Made by a program: the position numbers and the translations under genes. A stretch of 31,144 bases of DNA from DASPKX01 sp035627835 (GTDB lineage Bacteria > Verrucomicrobiota > Verrucomicrobiia > Limisphaerales > SXQI01), in the NCBI GenBank assembly GCA_035627835.1, contig DASPKX010000157.1, forward strand, positions 1 through 31,144, read 5' to 3'. Below, piece after piece: positions 16,383-25,628 of this stretch. A model generated the notes under the pieces. That model was not told where the DNA came from. It made no database searches and worked only from the letters and a program-made list of their open reading frames with translations. Each line of letters opens with the position of its first letter. Positions within the stretch are counted from its first letter, which is position 1.

Positions 16383-16811
16383 CTACCAGTTCCCGATGTC
16401 AGCGGCCTCATTCTCGCCGCCGTCCTGCCCATCTGCTCCGCGCGAATAAATTTCAAACCCTTTCCGGCGTGCTCCCGGGTTCCGGTATTGGTAATCGTGC
16501 CCCCATGGGTCCGGGCGCAGCGTCTTGATGTACGGACCACGCCACTTCTTGTCGTCACTCGAGGGGCTCTCGACTAACACTTTTAACCCTTCATCCGTGG
16601 TCGGGTGACGATCCATATGGATGTAGAACCGCTCCACGGCGTTCTCCAATTCGGCCACATTCGCTTTGGCAGCGCTGATCTTCGCGTCCTGCGTGGTCGT
16701 CATGAATTGCGGAATGATGGTGGCGGCGAGGATGCCAAGGATCACCACCACGACCATGATTTCGACGAGCGTAAACGCCCGCGATTTCCGTTTGGGAATA
16801 TGCAGTTTCAT
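16383..16811 (-). CDS. gspG: Major pseudopilin GspG
   Basis: GspG is the main subunit of the pseudopilus that pushes substrates through the secretin. The cleavage motif reads 'KSRA|FTLVEIMVVVVILG' with Ala at -1 (usually Gly). The C-terminal half has the diagnostic 'WRGPYIK', 'RPDPWGHDYQYRNPG' and 'IYSRGADGQDGGE...DIGNW', which contain the loop that binds calcium in GspG. Length 142 is normal. It lies between gspF (12 bases) and gspH (6 bases). Confidence 0.96.
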   Translation of the reverse strand: MKLHIPKRKSRAFTLVEIMVVVVILGILAATIIPQFMTTTQDAKISAAKANVAELENAVERFYIHMDRHPTTDEGLKVLVESPSSDDKKWRGPYIKTLRPDPWGHDYQYRNPGARRKGFEIYSRGADGQDGGENEAADIGNW

Positions 16812-16823
16812 AAAGTCAGCCTG

Positions 16824-18059
16824 TCACCTCATCGCGCGGCTCATTTTGAAAATGGGGAGCAACAGTGCGATTACGATAAATCCAACCAGCGCCCCGACGA
16901 CCAGGATCAACGCGGGCGCAAGCAGTGACACAAGGGTTTTCGTGCGGGCTCTCATTTCTTTCTCCTGGATCTCGGCCACCCGCAAAAGCATCTCGTCCAG
17001 CTTTCCGCTCTCCTCGCCGACATCGATCATCTGAACGACTGTTTTTGGAAAGACACCCAGCTTCCGCAATGGCCCTGCCAGGGAATCGCCTCCTCGCGTT
17101 TCTTCAGACACCTGCGCGATGTATTCGCCCAACACCAGATTGCCGATGGTGTTCTCAACGATCTTGAGCGATGGGAGCAGTGAAACGCCGCTCTTCACCA
17201 GCGTCCCGAGGGTTCTCGCAAATCGGCTTAGGGCCGACGCCATGAACACGGGCCCGAGCAATGGGAGCTTCAACTTCATCCGATCAATGAACAGCGCGCC
17301 CCGCGGCGTGCGGCCCCACCAAAGCCAGCCGGCCACCATCAAGCCCAGCACAACAGCGATTAGTGGCCACCAGGTTTTCAGCCCTGCGCTTAAGCGCAGC
17401 AGAATCAAAGTGGGCAAGGGGAGGATGTCCATCATTTCGGTGAGCATCCCAAACAGCCGCGGCAGCACAAACGTCAGCAGCACCGCCACCGTCACGATGC
17501 CAAACCCAAGCACGAACGCAGGGTACGCCACGGCGCTGACCACTTCGCTGCGGACCTCGTCGTCATGCTCGAGAAGAGCCGCCAGGTCATTCATCACTGT
17601 TGGCAACGCGCCTGCCTCTTCCCCCACGCGCACCATGCTCACGTACAACTTGGAGAAAACCTTTGGATGCTCCTCCATCGCAGCGGACATCGACGCGCCT
17701 TTGCGCACCGATTCCTCCAGCCGGGCCAGCATCTGTTGAAGCGCAGGATTTTCCTCCTGCTCAGCCAAACCAGCCAACGCCTGCGGAATGGGAATCGAGG
17801 CGTCCAGCAACGCAGAGAGCTTGCGTGTGAACGCAGTGATTTCCTTGCGTCTAATCCCTTGCGAAAATTTAAACCCTGCCGCCTGCGTGATCTCAGCGCC
17901 GGTCGTGGGCGATTTAGCGGCTTCAACCGTCTCGATGGCGCTCGCGAAAAGGCCCCGAGCCGCGAGCGCTCGCAACGCGCTTTTGCGATCCTCGGCTTCG
18001 ATGACACCGTTCACAGACGCCCCGCTCGCTTCCACCGCCTGGTAACGAAATGCGCCCAT
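16824..18059 (-). CDS. gspF: Type II secretion inner-membrane platform protein GspF
   Basis: A polytopic platform protein that connects ATPase motion to pseudopilus assembly. The N-terminal ~60 residues 'FRYQAVEASGASVNGVIEA' are the usual extra domain; two homologous T2SSF domains follow at about 75-200 and 280-400 ('FTRKLSALLDASIPIPQALA' and 'FARTLGTLVKSGVSLLPSL'). Three membrane helices are visible near 170-190, 222-245 and 380-402. 411 residues is standard. Its ATG lies three bases after the gspE stop. Confidence 0.96.
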   Translation of the reverse strand: MGAFRYQAVEASGASVNGVIEAEDRKSALRALAARGLFASAIETVEAAKSPTTGAEITQAAGFKFSQGIRRKEITAFTRKLSALLDASIPIPQALAGLAEQEENPALQQMLARLEESVRKGASMSAAMEEHPKVFSKLYVSMVRVGEEAGALPTVMNDLAALLEHDDEVRSEVVSAVAYPAFVLGFGIVTVAVLLTFVLPRLFGMLTEMMDILPLPTLILLRLSAGLKTWWPLIAVVLGLMVAGWLWWGRTPRGALFIDRMKLKLPLLGPVFMASALSRFARTLGTLVKSGVSLLPSLKIVENTIGNLVLGEYIAQVSEETRGGDSLAGPLRKLGVFPKTVVQMIDVGEESGKLDEMLLRVAEIQEKEMRARTKTLVSLLAPALILVVGALVGFIVIALLLPIFKMSRAMR

Positions 18060-18062
18060 CTT

Positions 18063-19637
18063 CTAGTCTCCAGAGCAGACTCGCAGGATCTCCTCAACGG
18101 ACGTGATGCCAGCGCGAGCTTTGCGCAACGCGTCCTCCTGCATGCTGAGGACTTCATCCCGCGTCGCGTCCTTAATCGCGCCGCTCGATTTGCGTTGCAT
18201 GATGAGTTCCCGCACCGTCCCGGTAACCGTCAGCAGTTCAAAAACCCCCACGCGTCCCCGATACCCGGTTCCTCGGCATTCCTCGCAACCGCCGCTTTTG
18301 AAAAATGGTCCCGAAGTGTCGCGTCCGGCTAAGTGCCGCAAACGAGCCTGCACCGTTTCGCTGAGATCCCACTCCACGCGGCATGCCGGGCACAAACGCC
18401 TCACCAACCGCTGCGCCAGCACACCCACCAGGGAGGAGGAGATCAGGAACGGCTCAACACCCATATCCACCAGTCGCGTCACTGCGCCCGCAGCATCGTT
18501 GGTGTGAAGTGTGCTAAAAACCTGGTGCCCCGTGAGCGCTGCCCGAATCGCGATCTCAGCGGTTTCACCATCCCGGATCTCACCGACCATGACCACATCA
18601 GGGTCCTGGCGCAGGATAGAGCGCAGCCCAGTGGCAAAGGTGAACCCGCGGCTGGGACGAACCGGGGTTTGCGCCACACCATGCAGCTCATATTCAACCG
18701 GATCTTCGATGGTCAGGATTTTTTTCTCAGGCGCGTAAATGCCACTGAGTATTGAATAAAGTGTCGTCGTCTTCCCGCTCCCGGTGGGCCCTGTCGTGAG
18801 GAATAGCCCATGAGGCTTTTCAACCAAACGCCCCAGCACACTCGCCCGCTCCTCATCCAGCCCAAGCTCGACCGGCGAGAACAGCTTCGAGTTCTTCTCC
18901 AGCAAACGAAGAACAACGCTCTCCCCGTGGATGGTTGGCATCGTTCCCACGCGAATGTCCACTCGCGAGCCGCGGTGATGAATCTGGATATGCCCATCCT
19001 GCGGCAAATACCGCTCCGCGATGTTCATATCCGCCATGATTTTGATGCGCGACACCAGCGCGGCGTGAAGGCGTCGCGGTGGCGGCGGCTTCTCCTGCAG
19101 CAGCCCATCAATGCGATATCGCAATTGGAGGGCGTTCTCGAAGGGGACCAGATGAATGTCACTCGCCCGCTCCCGCACCGCTGTGGCGATGATCACGTTC
19201 ACCAGATTGATCACCGTCGGCTCATTCGCCATGACCTCGATGTCATGGAGGTTCTTCCCGTCAGCGGAGCCTCCCTTGTCTGCCGCCAGGTTCTCGATCA
19301 TCTGCTCGACCGTCACCTGGTACAGCTCCGCGATTCTCTCAATAACCTGGGAACTTTCCGCGCGACTCTCCTCAACTTCCAAACCGCTCAAGAGGCGAAT
19401 GTCATCGATGAGCTGTGCGTCCGCAGGTTCGGGCGTGGCAATCCGCAACGTCCCTCCGATGATTTCTAGGGGCAGCACCTTGCGGTCCTTGCAAAACTCC
19501 GATGGGAGAGCCCGCAGCGCTTCAGGCGTGGGGTTGAGCGCTGCTTTGCCGTTCCGTTCAACGCGAGCGGCGCCAGACGGGAGAGCACCTAGCTCTTCGC
19601 CTGCGTCTGGTAACAGGTCGCCATGTATGACGCTCAT
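18063..19637 (-). CDS. gspE: Type II secretion ATPase GspE
   Basis: GspE is the cytoplasmic hexameric ATPase powering pseudopilus growth. An N-terminal MshEN-like domain (about 40-110, 'LPLEIIGGTLRIATPEP') precedes the catalytic part. Walker A is 'GPTGSGKTTT' near residue 283, then Asp box 'ILTIEDPVEY', Walker B 'DVVMVGEIRD', and His box 'STLHTND'. The metal-binding insert has 'CPACR' and 'CEECRGTGYRGRVG', giving the full four cysteines. The ATG at 19637 gives 524 residues; a TTG at 19661 would add eight residues and has no better ribosome-binding site. It is the first gene of the 11-gene operon, with a candidate promoter 70-100 bases upstream. Confidence 0.95.
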   Translation of the reverse strand: MSVIHGDLLPDAGEELGALPSGAARVERNGKAALNPTPEALRALPSEFCKDRKVLPLEIIGGTLRIATPEPADAQLIDDIRLLSGLEVEESRAESSQVIERIAELYQVTVEQMIENLAADKGGSADGKNLHDIEVMANEPTVINLVNVIIATAVRERASDIHLVPFENALQLRYRIDGLLQEKPPPPRRLHAALVSRIKIMADMNIAERYLPQDGHIQIHHRGSRVDIRVGTMPTIHGESVVLRLLEKNSKLFSPVELGLDEERASVLGRLVEKPHGLFLTTGPTGSGKTTTLYSILSGIYAPEKKILTIEDPVEYELHGVAQTPVRPSRGFTFATGLRSILRQDPDVVMVGEIRDGETAEIAIRAALTGHQVFSTLHTNDAAGAVTRLVDMGVEPFLISSSLVGVLAQRLVRRLCPACRVEWDLSETVQARLRHLAGRDTSGPFFKSGGCEECRGTGYRGRVGVFELLTVTGTVRELIMQRKSSGAIKDATRDEVLSMQEDALRKARAGITSVEEILRVCSGD

Positions 19638-19710
19638 TGCCGCGCGATGTGGGAAACGCAAGCGATCTTACGCACCTAAGTTCCGCAGGCAACTAGAATT
19701 TGTCCCGCTA

Positions 19711-19739
19711 ATTATAATTAACTTTGAACGCGCTTAGAA
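19711..19739 (-). promoter_or_regulatory. Candidate sigma-70-type promoter of the gsp operon
   Basis: Reading the minus strand, TTCTAA (positions 19739-19734) and a perfect TATAAT (19716-19711) are separated by 17 bases, in an AT-rich island unlike its surroundings. Transcription would begin near 19704, about 67 bases upstream of the gspE ATG. The -35 match is only 3 of 6. Confidence 0.45.
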
Positions 19740-19749
19740 GCCGTCTCAT

Positions 19750-19776
19750 AAAAAACCCGCAAGTGGATTGCGAGGG
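19750..19776 (-). terminator. Intrinsic terminator after the propeller/PA14/LamG gene
   Basis: On the minus strand CCC-t-CGCAA, loop TCCAC, and TTGCGGG form a stem with one bulged base, directly followed by six T residues. It lies about 75 bases beyond the stop at 19850 and just before the gsp promoter, separating the two transcription units. Confidence 0.7.
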
Positions 19777-19849
19777 ATTTTCGCTGGAGCCGAGGCGCGA
19801 CGAAAGAAAAGTGGGACGTCTTCTGGAAGCTCCGCTCGGGAAGCGCTGC

Positions 19850-20965
19850 TTATGGCTGCAGCTCGACGCGAACATCGTCAATGACGACCTCCGCGTCTCC
19901 ACCGCCAGGACCGATGTCCAGACCGAGCCGGTTGGTGATCTTCGTTCGTTTTGACAGGGCGCCTCTTCCAACGAGCTTTCCATCCACATGCAATTCCTGT
20001 CCTCCCACACGAACGCTCGTGAGCACATGATGCCACTTGCCGTCGTTCAATCGCTCGGCTGTTTCCAGCGCGTTGTCGCCACGCAGCTCAAACCGCAATT
20101 TGCCGCCTCTAAGCGACACCATATGATCGCTCCAACGGTTGTTGTAACTGGAATACCGTTTGGTTTCGCAAAGGCGCATGTCCGGGGAAGCCGTTTTGAA
20201 CCAGAACGAAACCGAGTAGCCCGTCTCCGGCAGGCGCAATTCTTCATCGATCGGCAGAAGCGCCGGCTCAAACTCACCCCGCGCGCTAAACTCAACGGCT
20301 TTGCCTTTCCTTCCGCGAACCAGGCGCGTGTTGCCCGTTAATCGACCGAACACGCTGCCGCCCGCACGGCTCCAGAGGAGACTCCCTTCCGCCCGGTCGA
20401 ATGTGAATTCAGCCAGCAGGGCAGGGCGCTCCCTCGAAACCGCTTCCGCGCGCTCTGAAGATCCAGTCGTCGGGTGCAGGAACGCCGGCAGTATTGTCCG
20501 CCGATCCAGCATTGGTGTTTCCCAACAAAGCTTCGCCACCGCATTCCCGCTGTAACTTGCCTCCACGACTAAGTCGTATCTTCGGCCAGCGCGTAGCTTC
20601 ACCTCGCCGCAAATGCCGTGGGTGGTTTCCATCGTGCGTCCTTGCGTCGTGTCGACAACGAGTTCGCCTCCCACCCGTATCCTCAGCAAGTTCGGCTTTC
20701 CTTGCGTGCCCCAGCCTTCGCCCACCCATGGAGTTATGGTTTCCAAGGTGAACCGGTGCACATCCGACACCGCCGCTTCGACTTGGCCCGACCACCGAAC
20801 CGAGAATCCTCCACCACTGATTCCCTCGGGCAGGGCGTCGCGATCTTTGATCCAATGAAAATAAACAACCTTGTCCGTGCGAACGACCGCCGGTTTCCCT
20901 GCAAAGTTGGTGTTCGCATAATACTCAGCTTTCAACCCCGTGCCGTCGCGTCTCGCCACCTCCAC
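19850..20965 (-). pseudogene. PA14 + LamG-like C-terminal part of a frameshifted secreted protein
   Basis: This frame encodes a PA14-like domain ('GTGLKAEYYANTNFAGK', 'FSVRWSGQVEA', 'LRIRVGGELVVD', 'YDLVVEASYSGNA') and then a concanavalin/LamG-like domain ('LLAEFTFDRAEG', 'YSVSFWFKT', 'GKWHHVLTSVRV', 'HVDGKLVGRG'), ending 'VRVELQP'. Both are carbohydrate-binding or adhesive beta-sandwich folds found in exported proteins. It has no signal peptide or plausible own start. In-frame translation upstream of 20965 continues sensibly to about 21062 ('APVYRISGWGDW', 'KIQLAQRTVEVARR'), where a missing base separates it from the preceding frame. It is therefore the end of the protein that starts at 23423, not an independent gene. 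Confidence 0.8.
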
Positions 20966-23423
20966 CGTTCTCTGCGCCAGCTGAATCTTGCCTGTTTGCC
21001 GGCACCAATCCCCCCAGCCGGAAATTCGATAAACCGGCGCCCCTCCCGCAGTGCTGATCGCGTAGTATAAACGTCTCCTGTGCGAGGATCCTCCGCGATG
21101 TTGCCGAGGGCGAACTCATGGTTGTTTTGCATGCCGAACATTTCTTTCGCCGTTGTGCCCACCGGCAGCTGCATGAGGTCGCTGACATACAATCCGTCCA
21201 GTGTCCAACCGTTGGCTGCGCGACTTCGCTGTCCGCGGCGTCCGCCCAAACCACGCAGTTGCGAACCACGCCCACCAATCCCCGCGGGCTTCCCGTGGAC
21301 CCCGGCTCCCGATCGTGGTCCGGGCTATGACGGCCAGCGCTCCAAAGCTGGTTCCAGTTCTTATCCCATCTCACCAGCCGATCGATTCCCGAGTTTGAGT
21401 TCATGTACCATGCGCCATGGTTTTCGTGGCCGCTCACCGGGTTGCGCAGCGAATCTGCAAAACATCCAAACCAGCCTCCATCCGGCGCGGGTATGATGTC
21501 CCACCCCCGATGCTCTTCATCACCTTCCTTCCAGGCCGGCCACGTTTCAGCGGGATCGAATTCGTAAACAGGTGTGCCGCCAGCCGTGAAACGTTTTGGA
21601 GTGAGTTTCGGCTTCGATTCGTAACTCGAGGCGTTTGGTGAGCAGAAGAGGGTAAAGTCGCCAGCCGCAATTGGCCCTCCTAAACCCGGACGATCCAACC
21701 ACTGAATTTCGCCATACTGGGGAAGTCCATCATCGTTCACATCGTTCCAAAGATAGCCGCCCCGCTTCGAACCGTCCCTCGGCCGAAGTGCTTCAGGAAC
21801 CTGCCAGCGATTGTTTTTAAACAGCGTCCCGCTCGCGTTCGCCATGCGCATAGTTTTCTTCTCGGGATCGTAGATCAGCGTGCCCAGCGCCCCAAATCCT
21901 GCAGCGGTGAAGTAGAGCCTGCCGTCCCGCTCGTGAATGCGATAAGCATTGTTCCCGGAACGCCAAAGGGGATTCCGCGCTAATGAATCCCGATGCGTCT
22001 CTACGACGGTCCACTCTTTCGTCCGATAATCCACTCGATAGCGGACCATACCGCCACGCTCCGCGTTTGAGTGCAGCCACACAAATTCAGGATTACGTGG
22101 TTCCGGTGCTCCCATAACCCCGTATTCTTGCGCTCCAAACCATTCCCGAAGCAACTTCCCCTGCGTGTCGAAATGCGCCGTTCTGCGCGGGGGTTGATTG
22201 TGCCCCTCCGTGACCACGAACCCCCCGCTGGCATCAGCCTCAATGTCCGTCATGTGCCGAAACTCTTCAGGTTTATAAGCTCCATCCTGTCGCCCCTCTG
22301 GGCTCCCATGCTTTGCCAGCAATTTCCCCTCGCGGGAGAACCGTTTCACTTGGTGAGATGGAGCGGTGGCATCTCCCGTCAACTCGCTATTCTCCGCAAC
22401 CAGGATGTCCCCGGTGACGGAACTCACCGCAACGCGCCATGGGCTCCGCAGCTGTTCCGCCGACACAATCTGCCTCAGCGGGCCGCCATTTCGCGGGATC
22501 TCAACCACTCCCCCTTTCGAAATCACCACAGCATTCCCATCCTCCAACAAAGCGATGGCCACCGGCTCCGGCGCCGCGGCGGTTGCCACTCTTTCTCCTG
22601 TCAGCGGGTCAAACCAGCGCACGGCATTATGCTCCCGATAGCTCACTGCCAGCGCCTCTGCTTTTGTGGACCCGCTCAGGTCGAGTCCCACACGCGTTGC
22701 ATATTCGCGCAACGCTTCTGCGGCCTTGCCGCTGGACTTCGCCGGGCCTTCCTCCCAGCGAAAGTTCCACAGCCCTTCACCATTCGCTTTGGTGTGGGTC
22801 TGCCCGGTCGTTGCGTCGTAACGATAAACCGTTCCATCAAAAATCAGATCGTAGAGCTGGTTGCCGACCAGCGTCAGCGCAAAGCCAAACTTGCACCACG
22901 GATCTGCTTTCTCCCGGTCCGTCGTCCAGAGGTAACGCCCACTCAAGTCGGTCTTAACTCCGAAATGCGCCCCCTCGCTGAACGTGCCGATTCGATACAC
23001 TCCGCTCCCATCCACTGCCGCAGCTTGCGGCGCTTCATGATTGCTGACTCCGCGCTCCCAAATCGGATCAGGATTCTGCCCAATTTGCGTGATGAACTCC
23101 CCGCGCAATCCTTTGGTCGACAACATCCGCCACTCATAATTCCCGCCAGGCAGCGCATGACCATACCGGTCCAACCCATCCCAAGTGACGGTGTGCAAAC
23201 CTTGGCGATGCGGTTTTCCCGTTACCAACGTCCGCACAAGTCGGCCCTGCCCATTATAAACGCCCAGCGAAACTCGCGCTTCGTTGTCCACTCTGAATTT
23301 GATCGGTATTTCCGCAGAGCCGTGCCCCTCAACTCCCGCTGCTAATGATTGATGAATGACAGAACAGAGCAGCGTCAGCCCAAGGAGCGCGTAACACATA
23401 GGGGGAGTCATGCATCCAATCAT
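20925..23423 (-). pseudogene. FlgD-like + beta-propeller N-terminal part of the same frameshifted secreted protein
   Basis: Begins with a signal peptide ('YALLGLTLLCSVIHQSLAA'; ATG choices at 23423 or 23411). A FlgD/Ig-like domain follows ('VSLGVYNGQGRLVRTLV', 'HTVTWDGLDRYGHALPGGNY'). Then come about 600 residues of NHL-like propeller repeats ('GNAVVISKGGVVEIPRNGG', 'VKRFSREGKLLAKHG'). Meaningful coding in this frame stops near 21207: the residues after 'SEVAQPTV' are nonsense in this frame but make sense one frame over ('WTLDGLYVSDLMQLPVG'), and a second shift near 21066 leads into the PA14 frame. Restoring two single bases gives one protein of about 1191 residues. Sequencing error or a true pseudogene are both possible. 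The intact form would be a large extracytoplasmic protein, perhaps sugar-binding. Confidence 0.8.
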
Positions 23424-23520
23424 TTTCAGGGATGCACGAGCTAAGCAGCGCCAGCGGGGAACGCCAGCCAGAAGAATCAGAGTTAGCTAAAAGAAGCGGG
23501 CCCGTAAAAGCGAGGCACCC

Positions 23521-24039
23521 TCAATGGATCTCCTCGATCAAAGCGTCCATATCCAGCGGCCGAGTGAACATGCTTATTTCTCCATTCGCAGTGCGGGGCC
23601 AGTCCTCCTGAGGCCGATCCCAATAGAGTTCGACGCCATTCCCGTCTGGATCGCGCAGGTACAGCGCTTCACTAACGCCATGGTCCGAAGCACCTTCCAG
23701 CGGAACGCCTGCGTGAATCAGGCGGCGAAGAGCTTCCGCTAAAGCTGCGCGCGTTGGGTAGAGAATCGCGAGGTGATACAGCCCTGTGCTGCCCGGCGGA
23801 GGTTCAGTTCCGCCGAGGCTATCCCAGGTATTCAGGCCAATATGATGATGGTACCCGCCTGCGGCGAGAAAGGCCGCTTGTCGGCCATATCGCTGCGTCA
23901 CCTGAAGACCGAGCGCATCACGATAAAAAGCAATCGCACGTTCCAGGTCCGCCACCTTGAGATGAACGTGCCCGATCTTGGCTCCTGGATTAATTGACCC
24001 TGTCGCATATTCTAGGTTCTTCTCGCCTTTGTTCATCAT
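23521..24039 (-). CDS. VOC-family glyoxalase/ring-cleaving dioxygenase-like protein
   Basis: The protein has the beta-alpha-beta-beta-beta repeats of vicinal-oxygen-chelate enzymes. 'IGHVHLKVADLERAIAFYRD' carries the first metal-ligand His, 'HHHIGLNTW' the middle His region, and 'ALYLRDPDGNGVELYWDRP' the last Glu ligand. This is the pattern of CatE/MhqO-type catechol-2,3-dioxygenase-like proteins that act on quinones or catechols. The ATG at 24039 is six bases after GGAAGG; a GTG at 24042 and ATG at 24036 are neighbours. 172 residues is short for a two-module dioxygenase, so it may be a single-module enzyme. It is the last of three minus-strand genes with nitroreductase and pirin. Confidence 0.85.
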   Translation of the reverse strand: MMNKGEKNLEYATGSINPGAKIGHVHLKVADLERAIAFYRDALGLQVTQRYGRQAAFLAAGGYHHHIGLNTWDSLGGTEPPPGSTGLYHLAILYPTRAALAEALRRLIHAGVPLEGASDHGVSEALYLRDPDGNGVELYWDRPQEDWPRTANGEISMFTRPLDMDALIEEIH

Positions 24040-24091
24040 CACGCACCTTCCTTGCTTCTGGCGTTGCTCTTGTTTTTGCTTTCTCTCCCCC

Positions 24092-24107
24092 GAGAACTCG
24101 TGTTCTC
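24092..24107. other. Intercistronic hairpin between nitroreductase and VOC genes
   Basis: GAGAAC-TCGT-GTTCTC is a perfect 6-bp stem in the 87-base gap between these genes. There is no T tract, so it is more likely a processing or stability element than a terminator. Confidence 0.3.
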
Positions 24108-24126
24108 ACAATCCCGCTGCTGGGAA

Positions 24127-24777
24127 TTAAACCTCCATCAGGAAATCCTCCTTCGCTGGACGCACCTTTGTGAGCGTCGCGTATTTATCGGTTTCCGCAC
24201 GATACCCGGCAGCAACCATTACCACCGCGTGCAACCCGTGCTTATCCAAACCCAGAACTCTGTCGAACTCATCAGGCAGGAATCCCTCCATGGGAGACGC
24301 GTCTATGCCCAACAACGCCGCGCTGTTGATGAAGTTGCCCAGCCCAATATACGCCTGGCGCGCAGCCCACGCACGGCGCGCAGCTTCATCCATTCCGTTC
24401 ACAACCCCACCGATGAGAGCCTCACGGAATTTTTGAAGTGAGGTGCGCGGCGTCGAACGGATCTCGGCAACAAGGTTCAGATACTCGTCCACCTCCTGCT
24501 CGGTGATCTGCTTCTTGGCCGCGAAAATGACCAAATGCGACGCCTCCGTCACCTGGCTTTGGTCGAACGCGAAGACCTGGAGGCGCCGCCGCACCTCAGG
24601 ATCCGTCACCACCACAGCCTTCCACGACGGCAAACCATACGACGAGGGTGTCAGGCGCATTGCCTCCTCGAGTGCAGCCCAGTCCTCCGAGCTTATCTTG
24701 CGGTTCGGGTCATACTGTTTCGTGGCATATCGCCAATTCAGTTGTTGGATCAATTGTTCGCGGGAAATTGTGTTCAT
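24127..24777 (-). CDS. Nitroreductase-family NAD(P)H-dependent flavoprotein
   Basis: FMN-binding nitroreductase fold, 216 residues, usual for NfsB-like enzymes. The N-terminal 'LNWRYATKQYDPNRKIS' holds the Arg and Lys that contact the FMN phosphate; 'EEAMRLTPSSYGLPSWKAVVV' is the Ser/Pro-rich cofactor loop; 'AYIGLGNFINSAALLGIDASPMEGF' is the conserved helix and dimer segment; 'VVMVAAGYR' is the final strand. Such enzymes reduce nitro groups and quinones by two electrons. AAAGGA lies nine bases upstream of the ATG at 24777, in the 22-base gap after the pirin gene, so the two are co-transcribed. A role in quinone or electrophile detoxification is inferred from the neighbours. Confidence 0.92.
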   Translation of the reverse strand: MNTISREQLIQQLNWRYATKQYDPNRKISSEDWAALEEAMRLTPSSYGLPSWKAVVVTDPEVRRRLQVFAFDQSQVTEASHLVIFAAKKQITEQEVDEYLNLVAEIRSTPRTSLQKFREALIGGVVNGMDEAARRAWAARQAYIGLGNFINSAALLGIDASPMEGFLPDEFDRVLGLDKHGLHAVVMVAAGYRAETDKYATLTKVRPAKEDFLMEV

Positions 24778-24799
24778 GATGTTTGTCCTTTCCGATCGG

Positions 24800-25495
24800 T
24801 TAGTTGAGGTCGAACACCAGGGCTTGCGATGGTTTCGTCGCCTCTATTCTGAGTTCTGTTTCCTCGGACAACGCCAGGGCGTCACCCGCCTTTAACTGCT
24901 CCCCGTTGACCAACGCTTCACCCTCCGCAAGGTGCACCCATGCGTGGCGGCCTGGCCGCATCACGTGCGTGACGACATTGCGCTCCGCCAATTTGGCAAG
25001 GTAAAGGTCCGCATCCTGGTTGATCGGGATCGAACCATCCCTTCCAGATTTTGAAGCAACGAGGTTTAACGCCCCCAGCGGCGCATTCGCGAACGACTTC
25101 TCAGCATAGTTGGGCGCGGCGCCTTTCCGGTCTGGCACAATCCAGATCTGCAGGAAATGCACAGGATCAATTGGCGAATAGTTGTATTCACTGTGATGCA
25201 CACCTGTCCCGGCGCTGATCCGCTGGAAATCGCCTGCTTTCATCACCGCTTCAGTCCCCATGCTATCGCGATGCTTCAACGCGCCGCTCAGCACGTAGCT
25301 GATGATTTCCATATCACGATGAGGGTGCGTGTCGAACCCGCCGCCGCCCAGGACGGTGTCGTCATTAATCACGCGCAATGCGCGGAACCCCATCTGGTCC
25401 GGGTTGTAATAGTTCGCGAAGGAAAACGTGTGATAACTATCCAGCCAACCATGGTTGGCGTGCCCTCGATCTTCGGCTCTCCGTAGTTTTTTCAT
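24800..25495 (-). CDS. Pirin-family bicupin (YhhW/quercetinase-like)
   Basis: Two cupin domains in 231 residues. The first has 'GFDTHPHRDMEIISYVLSG' and 'GDFQRISAGTGVHHSEYN', which give the His-x-His, second His and Glu ligands of the metal site, so it is likely catalytically competent as a quercetin 2,3-dioxygenase-like enzyme. The second cupin ('RHAWVHLAEGEALVNGE') lacks the metal ligands, as usual. The start is the ATG at 25495 with GAGGCGG just upstream; family members begin right at 'RRAEDRGHANHGWLDSYHTF', so the longer form from 25540 is unlikely. It is the first gene of the three-gene unit and divergent from the sigma-54 activator. Confidence 0.93.
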   Translation of the reverse strand: MKKLRRAEDRGHANHGWLDSYHTFSFANYYNPDQMGFRALRVINDDTVLGGGGFDTHPHRDMEIISYVLSGALKHRDSMGTEAVMKAGDFQRISAGTGVHHSEYNYSPIDPVHFLQIWIVPDRKGAAPNYAEKSFANAPLGALNLVASKSGRDGSIPINQDADLYLAKLAERNVVTHVMRPGRHAWVHLAEGEALVNGEQLKAGDALALSEETELRIEATKPSQALVFDLN

Positions 25496-25506
25496 GCCGC
25501 CTCTAT

Positions 25507-25523
25507 TGCTGGAATGGTGCCAG
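25507..25523 (-). promoter_or_regulatory. Candidate sigma-54 promoter (-24/-12) for the pirin operon
   Basis: The minus strand reads CTGGCAC-CATTC-CAGCA. TGGCAC matches the -24 box completely, and GG and GC are ten bases apart as sigma-54 requires. The -12 box has CAGC instead of TTGC. The predicted start is at 25496, one base before the pirin ATG, which would give a nearly leaderless message and remove the Shine-Dalgarno. A divergent sigma-54 activator gene makes the site plausible; the geometry counts against it. Confidence 0.35.
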
Positions 25524-25595
25524 GGCTCCAGCAGCGGCATTTCTAAGCTTTTATGGGGTTTTTGCCTAAATTGTTGAATTCATCGCAATTCCAGG

Positions 25596-25612
25596 TGCGT
25601 TGCCACAACGCA
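25596..25612. promoter_or_regulatory. Palindromic operator site 1 in the pirin/activator intergenic region
   Basis: TGCGTTG-CCA-CAACGCA has perfect 7-bp arms. Its half-site recurs in site 2, centred 31.5 bases away. It lies about 75-90 bases upstream of the candidate -24 box of the pirin operon and 63-79 bases upstream of the activator ATG, where an enhancer or autoregulatory site would be expected. Confidence 0.55.
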
Positions 25613-25628
25613 AACGAAATACCGACCA

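Noticed and set aside
21061..21212. Programmed ribosomal frameshifting in the propeller protein
   Set aside because: No slippery heptamer or downstream pseudoknot is visible at either junction, and two shifts in the same direction within 150 bases would be exceptional.
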